64,000 nt of DNA, taken from Pseudoalteromonas phenolica. Its GTDB lineage: Bacteria > Pseudomonadota > Gammaproteobacteria > Enterobacterales > Alteromonadaceae. This document shows positions 43,667 through 53,054 of this stretch, piece by piece. A program made the translations under genes and the position numbers. A model generated the notes under the pieces. That model had not been told where the DNA came from. It made no database searches and was given only the letters and a program-made list of their open reading frames with translations. Position 1 is the stretch's first letter, and each line of letters opens with the position of its first letter. The DNA lies in the NCBI RefSeq assembly GCF_005876835.1, contig NZ_PPSW01000001.1, positions 62,001 through 126,000 of the forward strand. Direction: 5' to 3'.

Positions 43667-44708
43667 AATTGCAGGGATCAGTGCGGCGATGGGCGTGTTA
43701 GCGATTGCGATTGCGGCCATGGCTGGGGTGTTTAACGAAAAAATGCCCGCGGGCACAAAAGCCCTTGCTGAAGAGTATAATGGTCAAACTCATACCGTGA
43801 GTTTGCAAGCTGTAAAAAGCGCTGAAGTCGTCAGCGGCAGCGTCGATGCCAAGTTTAATACGCGCGTGTCGAGTCGTGTGCTGGCACAGCTAAAAACCTT
43901 ACATGTACGTGCGGGCGATACTGTATCGGCGGGGCAGTTAATCGCCACCCTTGAAGATGCTGACTTAAAAGCACAAGTTCAGCAAGTTAAGGCTCAGCAA
44001 AGCGCCAATGACGCCCAGCTTACACAAGCTAAAAAGCAATTAGAGCGCGTGGTTGCGCTAAAAGCCCAAGGGCTTGTGGCACAAAATCAGGTCGATGAAT
44101 GGCAAACCAAAGTGAACGAGCTAGAAGCGCAGTCGGCGGCTTTGGTTCAGCAGTTTGAAGGCACACAAGTTGCCTTGGGATACACCAAAATTCATGCGCC
44201 AATTGATGGCAAAGTGGTAGAGCGCTTACAAGAGCCTGGTACTATGCTAAGCCCAGGTATGGCGATTGTGTCTTTGTATAACCCGACTAAGCTACAAGTT
44301 CACACGCCGGTGCGAGAACAACAAGCTGCGTTTTTACGAGTTGGCGATAAGTTAAACGTGTTTGTGCCTGCCGTTGGTCTAACCGAGTATGCGCAAATCA
44401 GCGAAATTGTCCCGGTTGCCGATAAACAAGCGCGTCGTTTTGCCATCAAACTTGATATCGGTTTTGCCAAAGAAGTCAAACCGGGCATGTATGCACAAGT
44501 CTTTTTGCCGGGTGAAGAGCAAGTCACCATTGTGATCCCTCGTAAACTGGTGAAACGCTATGGGCAATTGACCATGGTTGAAGTGGTTGAGCAAGGACAA
44601 TTGCAAAAGCGCTATGTTCGGTTAGGTGAAGCCGTAAATAACAGTGACGTGCAAGTACTGGCTGGGTTAGAAGCGGGCGAGAAAATCGCATTGAAGCCTG
44701 CGATATAA
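43650..44708 (+). CDS. RND periplasmic adaptor (membrane fusion protein)
   Basis: The 352-residue protein is anchored by an N-terminal helix (ISAAMGVLAIAIAAMAGVF), not a lipobox. It then shows the adaptor order: lipoyl half-motif (VLAQLKTLHVRAGDTVSAGQ), a coiled-coil hairpin (about residues 105-165, Gln/Ala/Lys-rich), the second lipoyl half (HAPIDGKVVERLQEPG) and beta-barrel and membrane-proximal domains. It links the pump to an outer-membrane channel that is not encoded here. It overlaps the permease gene by 17 bases. The order permease then adaptor is the reverse of most acrAB-like operons. Confidence 0.92.
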   Translation: MQQETKIAGISAAMGVLAIAIAAMAGVFNEKMPAGTKALAEEYNGQTHTVSLQAVKSAEVVSGSVDAKFNTRVSSRVLAQLKTLHVRAGDTVSAGQLIATLEDADLKAQVQQVKAQQSANDAQLTQAKKQLERVVALKAQGLVAQNQVDEWQTKVNELEAQSAALVQQFEGTQVALGYTKIHAPIDGKVVERLQEPGTMLSPGMAIVSLYNPTKLQVHTPVREQQAAFLRVGDKLNVFVPAVGLTEYAQISEIVPVADKQARRFAIKLDIGFAKEVKPGMYAQVFLPGEEQVTIVIPRKLVKRYGQLTMVEVVEQGQLQKRYVRLGEAVNNSDVQVLAGLEAGEKIALKPAI

Positions 44709-44730
44709 TTGACGGAACGGTTACATAAGA

Positions 44731-44762
44731 AAAAGCCACATATTTTAATGTGGCCTTTTTCT
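44731..44762 (+). terminator. Terminator after the RND operon
   Basis: GCCACAT (44734-44740) pairs with ATGTGGC (44748-44754), flanked by A and T runs. It also lies just past the stop of the convergent nitroreductase gene. Confidence 0.85.
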
Positions 44763-44775
44763 TAGAGCGCGTTTT

Positions 44776-45453
44776 TTATAAAAACGTCGCAATCTCTTCG
44801 ATTGGTTTCTTCACTAAAGCGTGCTCTGGCACGGTCGCATCTTCACTCGGGTAACCCGCAATCAACAACATATAAGGGCGCTCATTATCGCGGTCACGGC
44901 CACAAATATCGGTTAAGAAGCTCATCGGTTTTGGCGTGTGAGTCAGTGTTGCTAAGCCCGCATTATGTAATGCTTGAATTAAGAACCCAGTCGCTAAACC
45001 CACAGACTCATGCACATAGTAGTTGGTGTTCTTATCTTCAGTGTGAATACCACCTTTCTTTTGACTGAACACGGCAATTAACCAAGGTGCGTGCTCAAGG
45101 TACGGTTTTTGTGCATCTGTGCCTAATGGCTTTAGGGCATCTAGCCATTCTTCACCTGCTCGACCTTCATAAAAAGAGCGCTCTAGATCTTCCGCTGCTT
45201 GGCGAATTTGCTTTTTGACATCGGCTGAGTGGATGGCAACAAAATGCCAAGGCTGGTGATTGGCACCACTTGGCGCTGTGCCTGCGGTTTTAATACAGGC
45301 TTCGATGATTTCTTTTGGTACAGGACGGTCACTAAAACTGCGAATTGAGTGGCGACGCTTACAGTTGTCTAAAAAGCTTTCAGCGCGGCTCAGCATCTCG
45401 TCTTGTGGGTATTCAATAAAGTCGCTTAGCGGTCGGTTTGCATGGTCTTGCAT
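44776..45453 (-). CDS. Nitroreductase-family flavoprotein
   Basis: The product is 225 residues. The ATG at 45453 is preferred: AAGGGG is six bases before it, whereas the ATG at 45459 touches the site. The motif RRHSIRSFSDRPVPKEII (FMN phosphate binding) and APSGANHQPWHFVAI are those of the NfsB/FRP superfamily, and the C-terminal LIAGYPSEDA matches. The arrangement resembles iodotyrosine-deiodinase-like members. FMN-dependent reduction of nitro, quinone or halogenated compounds with NAD(P)H is expected; substrate unknown. Confidence 0.9.
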   Translation of the reverse strand: MQDHANRPLSDFIEYPQDEMLSRAESFLDNCKRRHSIRSFSDRPVPKEIIEACIKTAGTAPSGANHQPWHFVAIHSADVKKQIRQAAEDLERSFYEGRAGEEWLDALKPLGTDAQKPYLEHAPWLIAVFSQKKGGIHTEDKNTNYYVHESVGLATGFLIQALHNAGLATLTHTPKPMSFLTDICGRDRDNERPYMLLIAGYPSEDATVPEHALVKKPIEEIATFL

Positions 45454-45531
45454 GTTCATCCCCTTGATATTCTTAATTGTCGCTAGTGTTTCAGTGTTTA
45501 CAAATTATTGCAATTGTTAGCAGGGTATTAA

Positions 45532-45560
45532 TTGTACCTTTAATGTAAAGCTGCTATAAC
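45532..45560 (+). promoter_or_regulatory. Sigma-70 promoter of the ABC-M1 operon
   Basis: TTGTAC (45532-45537), 17-base spacer, TATAAC (45555-45560), 36 bases before the ATPase start. Confidence 0.7.
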
Positions 45561-45595
45561 AGCGTTGCTTATTTGTTCAATAAAAGGGAATGTAA

Positions 45596-46477
45596 ATGCT
45601 TAAAATAACTGGGCTTTCAAAAACATATGACAATGGCGTTCACGCGTTACGCGGGGTGAATTTAGATATTCCAAAAGGTATGTATGGATTACTGGGGCCA
45701 AATGGCGCAGGTAAGTCTTCACTTATGCGTACAATTGCAACATTACAATCCGCTGACTCGGGCAGTATTGAGTTTGATGGGATTAACGTACTCGAACAGC
45801 CAAAGGCGTTGCGTGAGCGTTTAGGGTATTTACCACAAGACTTCGGTGTTTATCCACGCGTCAGTGCCTATGACTTACTTGATCATATGGCAGTGCTAAA
45901 AGGCTTAAATAATAAAGCAGAACGTAAAGAAGCGGTTGAAGGCTTACTGGCCCAAACCAATTTATATGACCACCGTAAAAATGCTGTAAGTGGCTTCTCT
46001 GGTGGTATGCGTCAGCGTTTTGGTATTGCGCAAGCACTACTTGGCGACCCTGACTTACTTATTGTCGACGAACCAACCGCGGGTCTTGACCCAGAAGAGC
46101 GTAACCGATTCCACAATCTATTAGTGGGTTTAGGTGAAAGTAAGGTCATTATCTTATCGACGCACATAGTAGAAGATGTGTCTGAGCTGTGCCCAAATAT
46201 GGCGGTATTGGCAAGTGGTCAAATCTTGCTTGAAGGTAACCCGATTGATTTAACCGAGCAGCTACAAGGTAAGATCTGGCGTAAGTCGGTGAGCCTAGCT
46301 GAAGCAAAAGAGTTAGAAGCCGTCTTACCGGTTATTTCTAAACGCTTATTTGCAGGTAATACTTTGCTGAATGTATTTGCTGATGAAGCACCAGAAGGTT
46401 TTAATGCCGTGCCTGCTGATTTAGAAGATGTGTATTTCTCGACATTGCATCAACACCGCAATAGCCAAGCTGCATAA
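45596..46477 (+). CDS. ABC transporter ATP-binding protein
   Basis: The 293-residue ATPase has Walker A GPNGAGKSS (about residue 36), signature SGFSGGMRQR, Walker B LLIVDEPTAGLDPEE and the H-loop LSTHIVED. It belongs to the ABC-2/NatA-like group that pairs with multi-helix permeases. The C-terminal part is an accessory domain. It lies 11 bases before the permease-peptidase gene and has its own promoter upstream. Substrate unknown. Confidence 0.93.
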   Translation: MLKITGLSKTYDNGVHALRGVNLDIPKGMYGLLGPNGAGKSSLMRTIATLQSADSGSIEFDGINVLEQPKALRERLGYLPQDFGVYPRVSAYDLLDHMAVLKGLNNKAERKEAVEGLLAQTNLYDHRKNAVSGFSGGMRQRFGIAQALLGDPDLLIVDEPTAGLDPEERNRFHNLLVGLGESKVIILSTHIVEDVSELCPNMAVLASGQILLEGNPIDLTEQLQGKIWRKSVSLAEAKELEAVLPVISKRLFAGNTLLNVFADEAPEGFNAVPADLEDVYFSTLHQHRNSQAA

Positions 46478-46488
46478 GGAGTAGGCGA

Positions 46489-49400
46489 ATGCTATTTAAA
46501 ATGATGCAATTTGAGCTGCGCTATTTTATGCGCCAGCCCTCTTTTTATGTCACGTCTTTGATTATATTTTTACTGACCTTTTTTGCTTCGGTATCAGATT
46601 CGGTGCAAATTGGAGGAAGCAGTAATGTCAACGTGAACTCGCCATTTGCGATTTTGCAAATTGTTGCCAACATGGCGATTTTTTCTATCTTTTTGGTTGT
46701 GAATTTTGTCGGCAGCGCCGCGATTAGAGATGACCAAAGTAAGCTAAATGAACTGGTTTTGAGTAAGCCACTTAGTTTAGTGCAATATCGTTTAGGCCGA
46801 TTTTTAGGTGCTTATCTTGTCACCATGATGGTGTTCTCAACGTGTTTATTGGGTATTTGGATTGGCTCAGGCTTAGGTAGTTTAATGGGCTGGTTAGATG
46901 CAGAAATGCTGGGTCCGAATAAACTCGAGTACTATTTATCTCCGCTGTTTTATATTGCCGTGCCTTCACTATTCTTCGTATCTAGCTTATTTGTATTAGT
47001 CGCGCAAAAATTTAGAAGTATGGTCGCCATGTACTTAGTCGCTGTTGCACTCGTGGTTGGCTATATTGTAGCTAACAGTATTTTCTCTGATATTGAATAC
47101 CGTGCCGTTGCAGCTTATGTAGATATGTTTGGTTTATCTGCTATTTCAGTACAAGCTGAGTATTGGACTATTGCTGACAGAAACACCATGACCATAGGGT
47201 TATATGATGAACTACTCTATAACCGTTTGATCTGGCTAGGTGTAACTGTATTAAGTTTAGCGACTCTGGTACTTAATACATCACATTTCTTACCACAAAA
47301 GCAAAAAGTGAAAAGCAAAGTCAAAGGTGAAGGCCAGCAAGCAGCAGCACTGGCTCATCGTATTGATTATAAATCTAGCGCAGGCAGTGCTTGGTCTCAT
47401 TTCTTAATGCGAACAGTATTTGAAGTGAAGCAAGTAGTGCGTAGCTACTCGTTCCTCGTATTACTTATATTATCTGTGTCTATGCTAGTACCGGGCTTAG
47501 TTGGCTCATTTGGTATGTATGGAACAGATACTTGGCCTGTGACATTCAGAATGGTAGAGCAAATTCAAGGCAGCTTTGGCCTATTGATGATCATTGTCTT
47601 GGTTTACTATTGTGCTGAACTTGTATGGCATGACCGCGATGCAAAAGTGAGTGAGATCGTTGACTCTTATCCAGTGGCGAACTGGGTGTTTTGGGGCTCT
47701 AAATATATAGCGCTTGTCTCGGTGTTGGTGTTGCTGTGTGTATTTGGATCTGTACTGACTATCCTATACCAACTGATATCAGGTATGGCGACCATTGAGC
47801 TGTCGCAATATGTTATTCGTCTAGGTTACTTATTTGTTCTTGGCTTTGCCCTGCAAGGTACCTTGGCTTTCTTATTACAGGTTGTCAGCCCGAGTAAATA
47901 TGTCGGTATGGGACTATTTTTACTCTACTATATAGGCTCACTCGTGATGGCAAGCTTTGGCTTTGAGCATAATATGTGGCGATTTGGTGAGACCCCAAGT
48001 GCTCCTTACTCAGACATCAACGGCTATGGCCACTTTTTAACTGCAATCCATTGGTACAACTTATATTGGTTAGGTTTAAGTGTGATCTTCGCCGCATTGA
48101 GTTTTGCACTTTGGCCGCGTGGTGCAGGGCAAACCCTAAAAGCACGATTTGCTCAGTTGAACTATCAGTTAGGTAATGCAGGTAAGGTTGCGATAGCTGC
48201 GGGTGCACTATTATTTGTGGGCAGTGGTAGCTATATCTATTACAACACACAAGTGCTTAATTCATTTATTACGCAAGATGCGCGCGAAGATCTTTCAGAG
48301 CAGTATGAACGTGAGTTTGTGCAATTCAAAGATGCGCCTGTACCAACGACACTAGATGTAAAGCTTGATGCAGAGATTTTCCCGAAAACACGTCGTATTG
48401 AAGCAACGGTTGCTTTAGAAGTCGAAAACAAGAGCAAAGAAGTCATAGAGCGTTTCTTGGTGAATAAGCCTTCGCACACACTTGAATGGTCTGTTGAAAT
48501 GTCAGGTGCAACACTGGGTGAATTTGATGAAAACTATTATCACGCATGGATGAATTTATCTGAGCCTATGTTGCCAGGTGAGCGTCGCGTGATCACTATG
48601 TCTGTTGTGCGTCAAACACTGGGGTTTGTTGATAGGGGCAGTGATACCACTTTGGTTCACAATGGTACCTTCATTAACAATAGTGAGCTATTCCCAACCT
48701 TTGGTTATGCTCAACAAAAGCAAATTTTTGATAAAAACGAGCGCCGTAAACGCGGACTTGAGCCTGTAAAGCGTGGCAATAAAATCGAAGAAACGCAGTA
48801 CCATAATCAACCTTTGTTTGCTGAAAACTTTGTCACCTTCGCAGCCCGTGTCACGACCGATGAGTCGCAAGTGGCCATGGTGCCGGGTTACCTGCAGTCG
48901 AAAGAAACCAAAGATGGTCGTACAACTTATGTGTATGAGATGGATGCACCTATGCTGCATTTCTACACCATGCTGTCGATGGAACTTGAAGTAAAACGTG
49001 AAGAGTACAAAGGCATTGCGCTTGAGGTTTATTATCATAAAGATCATGCTTGGAACGTAGATACCATGCTTGAGTCTACCAAAGATTCAATCGACTATTT
49101 CTCAAGAGAGTTTGGCCCTTATCAGCATAAGCAAATGCGCATTATTGAGTTCCCTCGTTACCGCTCGTTTGCTCAGAGTTTTGCTAATACCGTTCCTTAC
49201 TCAGAAGAGATCGGCTTCTTAACCGACACTCGTAACCCTGAGAATATTAATGTGCCTTATTACGTCACAGCTCATGAACTCGCGCATCAGTGGTGGGCGC
49301 ATCAGGTGATTGGTGCAAATGTTGAAGGGTCAAATATTCTGTCTGAAATGCTGTCTCAATACGCGGCCATTATGGTGATGAAAGAGAAGTATGGTGAGCA

Positions 49401-50058
49401 TAATCTACGTAAGTTCTTAAAGTATGAGTTAGATAGATACCTACGTGGTCGTACGACAGAGTCGCACGAAGAACTAACGTTAGCTAGAACGGCGGGTCAG
49501 CAGCATATTCATTACAACAAAGGTTCTGTTGTAATGATGGCATTACATGATTTGCTGGGTGAAGCACGTTTGAATAAAGCGCTACGCAACTTTATTGATG
49601 ACTATCGCTTCAGAAGTGATGTTTTCCCGACCACACTCGATTTCATTGCTTACTTGAAGTCAGATGCAACGACACAAGAGCAAGCTTTCATCGAAGACCA
49701 ATTTAACTCGATTACTTTATATGAGTTAAAACTGACTGACGTTGAAATTGAAGAGGGAACATCAGAGGGTGAACTTCATACTATTACACTTACCGTGAAA
49801 GCGGCGAAGAAGCATGCTGATGGTGAAGGTAACGAAGAAGATGTACCTCTTGAGCAAATGATAGATATTGCCCTGTTCAAAGCCGATCCTGATGACATCA
49901 ATGAAGGCGAGAATGTGATGTATCTACAAAAGCACAGTATTACGACGGGTGATAATGTGATCAAACTGAAAGTAAAAGACTTACCTAAGTTTGCGGGTAT
50001 TGACCCATTTGTAAAACTGATCGACAAAGAAGCAGCCGATAATATTAAGTCGCTGTAA
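46489..50058 (+). CDS. ABC permease fused to an M1-family peptidase
   Basis: The 1189-residue protein is a fusion. Residues 1-590 hold two ABC-2 permease-like halves, each about six helices (first near 20-265, second near 310-560). Residues 620-1080 form a zinc aminopeptidase-like domain with HELAHQWW (about 928-935) and a Glu about 20 residues later in LSEMLSQY. No canonical GAMEN exopeptidase motif is visible; FAQSFANTVPYSEEIGF occupies its place. The remaining C terminus is beta-rich. The frame is intact over 3.5 kb, and the same fusion occurs across Alteromonadales and Bacteroidetes, so it is real. The peptidase probably faces the periplasm and may process or release what the transporter moves. 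A terminator follows. Confidence 0.92.
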   Translation: MLFKMMQFELRYFMRQPSFYVTSLIIFLLTFFASVSDSVQIGGSSNVNVNSPFAILQIVANMAIFSIFLVVNFVGSAAIRDDQSKLNELVLSKPLSLVQYRLGRFLGAYLVTMMVFSTCLLGIWIGSGLGSLMGWLDAEMLGPNKLEYYLSPLFYIAVPSLFFVSSLFVLVAQKFRSMVAMYLVAVALVVGYIVANSIFSDIEYRAVAAYVDMFGLSAISVQAEYWTIADRNTMTIGLYDELLYNRLIWLGVTVLSLATLVLNTSHFLPQKQKVKSKVKGEGQQAAALAHRIDYKSSAGSAWSHFLMRTVFEVKQVVRSYSFLVLLILSVSMLVPGLVGSFGMYGTDTWPVTFRMVEQIQGSFGLLMIIVLVYYCAELVWHDRDAKVSEIVDSYPVANWVFWGSKYIALVSVLVLLCVFGSVLTILYQLISGMATIELSQYVIRLGYLFVLGFALQGTLAFLLQVVSPSKYVGMGLFLLYYIGSLVMASFGFEHNMWRFGETPSAPYSDINGYGHFLTAIHWYNLYWLGLSVIFAALSFALWPRGAGQTLKARFAQLNYQLGNAGKVAIAAGALLFVGSGSYIYYNTQVLNSFITQDAREDLSEQYEREFVQFKDAPVPTTLDVKLDAEIFPKTRRIEATVALEVENKSKEVIERFLVNKPSHTLEWSVEMSGATLGEFDENYYHAWMNLSEPMLPGERRVITMSVVRQTLGFVDRGSDTTLVHNGTFINNSELFPTFGYAQQKQIFDKNERRKRGLEPVKRGNKIEETQYHNQPLFAENFVTFAARVTTDESQVAMVPGYLQSKETKDGRTTYVYEMDAPMLHFYTMLSMELEVKREEYKGIALEVYYHKDHAWNVDTMLESTKDSIDYFSREFGPYQHKQMRIIEFPRYRSFAQSFANTVPYSEEIGFLTDTRNPENINVPYYVTAHELAHQWWAHQVIGANVEGSNILSEMLSQYAAIMVMKEKYGEHNLRKFLKYELDRYLRGRTTESHEELTLARTAGQQHIHYNKGSVVMMALHDLLGEARLNKALRNFIDDYRFRSDVFPTTLDFIAYLKSDATTQEQAFIEDQFNSITLYELKLTDVEIEEGTSEGELHTITLTVKAAKKHADGEGNEEDVPLEQMIDIALFKADPDDINEGENVMYLQKHSITTGDNVIKLKVKDLPKFAGIDPFVKLIDKEAADNIKSL

Positions 50059-50098
50059 TTTGTATGAGCTAACTGATTTATAGCTCAAGTAAATCATT

Positions 50099-50126
50099 AA
50101 AGGCCTCTCTCAAAGAGGCCTTTTGT
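50099..50126 (+). terminator. Terminator after the ABC-M1 gene
   Basis: AAAGGCCTCT (50099-50108) pairs with the following AGAGGCCTTTT. Confidence 0.85.
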
Positions 50127-50238
50127 TTTTCAAAATATAAATTTGGTGAATACTTAAGGTTCAATAAATAAAGCTTATAAATAACCCTGTTATGTTAATC
50201 TTTGCGCGAAAATAACAGGTATCAAATAAGGAGCATGT

Positions 50239-50901
50239 ATGTATCAACATCAATGGCACACAGGCGAGTCAATAAACCTACCGAAGGGTAAGATAGTATG
50301 TATAGGGCGCAACTACGCCGCGCATGCACAAGAGTTGAATAACCCTATTCCGAGCCGGCCAATTCTGTTCATTAAACCCAGCACCTGTTTGCAGCCATTC
50401 AAAGAGATTACGCTCGCTAAACGCTTAGGTGAACATCACTACGAAGCTGAACTAGCCCTGTTAATTGGCGAAACGATTTCATACGGCGATCAAGATGTGC
50501 TAACAAAAATTGCCGGAGTTGGGCTCGCCCTCGACTTAACCTTACGTGATGTGCAGAGTGAGCTTAAAAGTAAAGGCCACCCTTGGGAGCGCGCCAAAGC
50601 TTACGATGGCAGCTGCCCTGTTACACCATTTTACCCGCTAGAATCGCCGACTGAACTCGCTAGCGCTGAATATAAGTATTGGCAGAATGGTGATTTACAG
50701 CAGCATGGCAAAACTGAACTCATGCTATTTAACATCGAACGTTTACTCACAGAGATCAGCGAAAGCTTTACCCTGATGCCGGGCGACATTGTGTTAACGG
50801 GAACACCTGAAGGAGTAGGAGTATTGAATGAGGGTGATGATCTAAAATTACAGTATCAGGAGCAGGCGCCTTTAAATGCTAGGGTTGTTTTGAAACCTTG
50901 A
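50239..50901 (+). CDS. Fumarylacetoacetate hydrolase family enzyme
   Basis: The 220-residue protein matches the YcgM/FAHD1-like group. It opens with IVCIGRNYAAHAQELNN and carries LFIKPSTCL, HHYEAELALLIG (the metal-binding E-x-E pattern), LALDLTLRDVQ, KAYDGSCP and LTGTPEGVG. These enzymes cleave C-C bonds in 1,3-dioxo acids (acylpyruvate hydrolase or oxaloacetate decarboxylase) with a divalent metal. AAGGAGCATGT is a strong ribosome site. It is monocistronic. Confidence 0.93.
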   Translation: MYQHQWHTGESINLPKGKIVCIGRNYAAHAQELNNPIPSRPILFIKPSTCLQPFKEITLAKRLGEHHYEAELALLIGETISYGDQDVLTKIAGVGLALDLTLRDVQSELKSKGHPWERAKAYDGSCPVTPFYPLESPTELASAEYKYWQNGDLQQHGKTELMLFNIERLLTEISESFTLMPGDIVLTGTPEGVGVLNEGDDLKLQYQEQAPLNARVVLKP

Positions 50902-51050
50902 GTATATGCAAAGACTGATTTCAAAGACATAGAATATCTTTAAAGTTTTAAGGTCGCACTAGCTTTTTTGTTTTCAATTTAGTAACATCAATATTTTTTT
51001 TCAATAAAAACATTAACAATCTAAGAATTAAAAATATATAAGGAATATAT

Positions 51051-52178
51051 ATGAAACTTCAAATCTTTGCAGGTTTGTCATTGTTAGTTTCTAGTTTCAT
51101 GGCGATAGGCCAAGATAACGATACAAAATTAATAATGTGTAAAGACTGTTCATACTCAGAATCTAAGAAATTAGCTAAAAAATACGCGCCTTCATTTCAG
51201 TGTTATAACAATAATCCAAATGGCCCAATGACTCCTGACACTCAGGCATGTTACTCATCGCCTAGGAAGGTGATTATTGCTGACGCGAACGGCAATAATC
51301 ATCATGCTTTTACAGTTCGCCACTACAATCAGGGCACGGCATGGCTTGAATTAGCCATTGAAAGTGCTCGACTCAACACAACAGATTATGAAGCGATCCG
51401 TCGAGTTAACGTAACCGCAGACAATTTAGAAAAGCTGGCGTCTGAACTTGAGAATGAATTAAAGGGAGTACCTTTAACAAGTAAAGACTTCGTTATTTTC
51501 TCTTCTCACCCTCAATACTTTAGCTCTTATAGTCAAAACACAGGTAGCTGTCCTGCATATATCTCTGATGCATTCGATGCAGTTTATGATGGTAAAACAG
51601 CTACTCGCTTATCTGAAGCGGTTAATAAAAAAATCAACCGTGAAAGTAAAGATCCAGGTAAAGCGTTTATGGTGAAAAGAATGAATAGCGAAGGCTTTTC
51701 AGTTGAGGTAACTGGGGTTAGTTACTCTGGCTCTTGGAAAGATGTTGTCCGTGTTTTTAATACTGAAATTGATTTGCAGCAAAGAGATTCAGATGTCCCA
51801 GTTTCAGACTTACCTGGTTATAAAGTTGTATATGGCTTAACTTGGAATGATAGATGGGGAGCAATCGAGGTTGATATTAATCCAATTTTAACTGTTCTTG
51901 GTGGAGTTTCATTAAGTAATTACGGTAAAGCAGGCAAAATTCATAACTTAGATCCATGTGTAGAAAAAGAGTTTGATAAGTACTTAAGAAATGAAGTAAC
52001 AAACTCTAATAACACTTCACCAGGTGGTGGTATTGCGCCTGGTGGAGGCCCTGGCGCTGGCGGAGGGAATCCTTGGCCAGGTGGCGGAGGTGGTGATGGT
52101 TGGGATAACCAACAATGTGAAAAGCATTACTACTGGAAAGATGGCACATTGGCCTTTACGGTTCTTGTACCTTGCTAA
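51051..52178 (+). CDS. Secreted Gly/Cys-rich protein of unknown function
   Basis: The 375-residue protein has a signal peptide (residues 1-20) and eight or so cysteines in the mature chain, starting with IMCKDCSYSESKKLAKKYAP (a CxxC). The body is a mixed alpha/beta domain (about 60-300). A Gly/Pro linker (about 327-352, GGG-rich) leads to a C-terminal Cys-bounded tail (QQCEKHYYWKDGT to VLVPC). This end resembles short aromatic C-terminal modules that dock or bind carbohydrate, but no family is certain. AAGGAATATAT precedes the ATG. It is transcribed alone and ends in a hairpin shared with the porin gene. Confidence 0.65.
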   Translation: MKLQIFAGLSLLVSSFMAIGQDNDTKLIMCKDCSYSESKKLAKKYAPSFQCYNNNPNGPMTPDTQACYSSPRKVIIADANGNNHHAFTVRHYNQGTAWLELAIESARLNTTDYEAIRRVNVTADNLEKLASELENELKGVPLTSKDFVIFSSHPQYFSSYSQNTGSCPAYISDAFDAVYDGKTATRLSEAVNKKINRESKDPGKAFMVKRMNSEGFSVEVTGVSYSGSWKDVVRVFNTEIDLQQRDSDVPVSDLPGYKVVYGLTWNDRWGAIEVDINPILTVLGGVSLSNYGKAGKIHNLDPCVEKEFDKYLRNEVTNSNNTSPGGGIAPGGGPGAGGGNPWPGGGGGDGWDNQQCEKHYYWKDGTLAFTVLVPC

Positions 52179-52188
52179 TCAAATAATT

Positions 52189-52213
52189 AAGGGAGCTACT
52201 AGCTCCCTTTTTC
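52189..52213. terminator. Bidirectional terminator, secreted protein / porin
   Basis: GGGAGCT-act-AGCTCCC (52191-52207) followed by T; it lies between convergent genes. Confidence 0.88.
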
Positions 52214-52219
52214 TTAATA

Positions 52220-52885
52220 TTACAAAGAAAAATCCATCGCATAGCTGACGTATGCTTTCATATCGTCATCGGCGTCTAAATCAGTTTTGATCACGCCAAA
52301 AGTAAAGCCATCTTTGCTTAGGCTAAAACCGTAATCCATATAGTTATCTTCTGAATACCACTCAGTCACTGTGTCACCGCTTGAGCGACCTAAATGTAAG
52401 CCAAGTTCAGTGTCATTGAATACATTAAATGCGGCGTTCAGCTCAATATACAGCATGTCTTCTTCAGCGGTTGAACCGCTTTGCGCATTACTTAGGTAGC
52501 TGATCTTCGCACTTAATACGTCATAGCTGACTTCGCCATAAAGCTCGCCAAAGTCGATGCTGCCTTCGGCATCTGGGTAAGCGTAATAGACATAGCCCAT
52601 ATCGTAGCCAATATCACCTGCAGAGCCACTGAAGCCCGCATAAAAATCCATCTCGTAGCTTTCTTTGCCACCAAAGTCGATATTTGATACCCAAGTACCA
52701 GCATAAAAACCAGAATCATTGCCGTAATCAATGCCACCCGATACGGCTGCACCATCAGCAGATTGCGTAATACCACGCCAGAAGTAGTTTGAGCTTGCTG
52801 CAATGTTTGCGGTGACTTCAGCATAACTTGCAGTAGAAGTTGCGAGTAATAGTGAGCTAAGTAAGAGAGAGGTTGTCTTTTTCAT
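52220..52885 (-). CDS. TorF-family outer-membrane porin-like protein
   Basis: The 221-residue protein starts at ATG 52885, six bases after AGGA (an ATG two codons earlier touches the site). It has a signal peptide (SLLLSSLLLATSTASYA) followed by amphipathic beta strands with aromatic girdles (SSNYFWRGITQSADGAAVSGG, the TorF/TIGR02001 opening). It ends in FSL, a terminal hydrophobic residue typical of beta-barrel recognition. The predicted barrel is small, about 10-12 strands. Its solute is unknown. Confidence 0.88.
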   Translation of the reverse strand: MKKTTSLLLSSLLLATSTASYAEVTANIAASSNYFWRGITQSADGAAVSGGIDYGNDSGFYAGTWVSNIDFGGKESYEMDFYAGFSGSAGDIGYDMGYVYYAYPDAEGSIDFGELYGEVSYDVLSAKISYLSNAQSGSTAEEDMLYIELNAAFNVFNDTELGLHLGRSSGDTVTEWYSEDNYMDYGFSLSKDGFTFGVIKTDLDADDDMKAYVSYAMDFSL

Positions 52886-53054
52886 CTTCATTCCTATGTG
52901 CGCTAAATTTTCCTAATCTTAAAAGCAATGCCTGCACCACTTTTTATGTGTCTATATTAATATAGTTTACTATTTGATTATTAATGTTTTTTTATAAATG
53001 ATAGTTTTTGATTAGAAAATTTATGCACAGTTTTAGTGCGAAAGGAATAATGTT

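Noticed and set aside
46489..50058. Could the ABC-M1 fusion be a frameshift or assembly artefact?
   Set aside because: The frame is continuous, the junction shows no remnant start or stop, and the same domain order is known in related bacteria.
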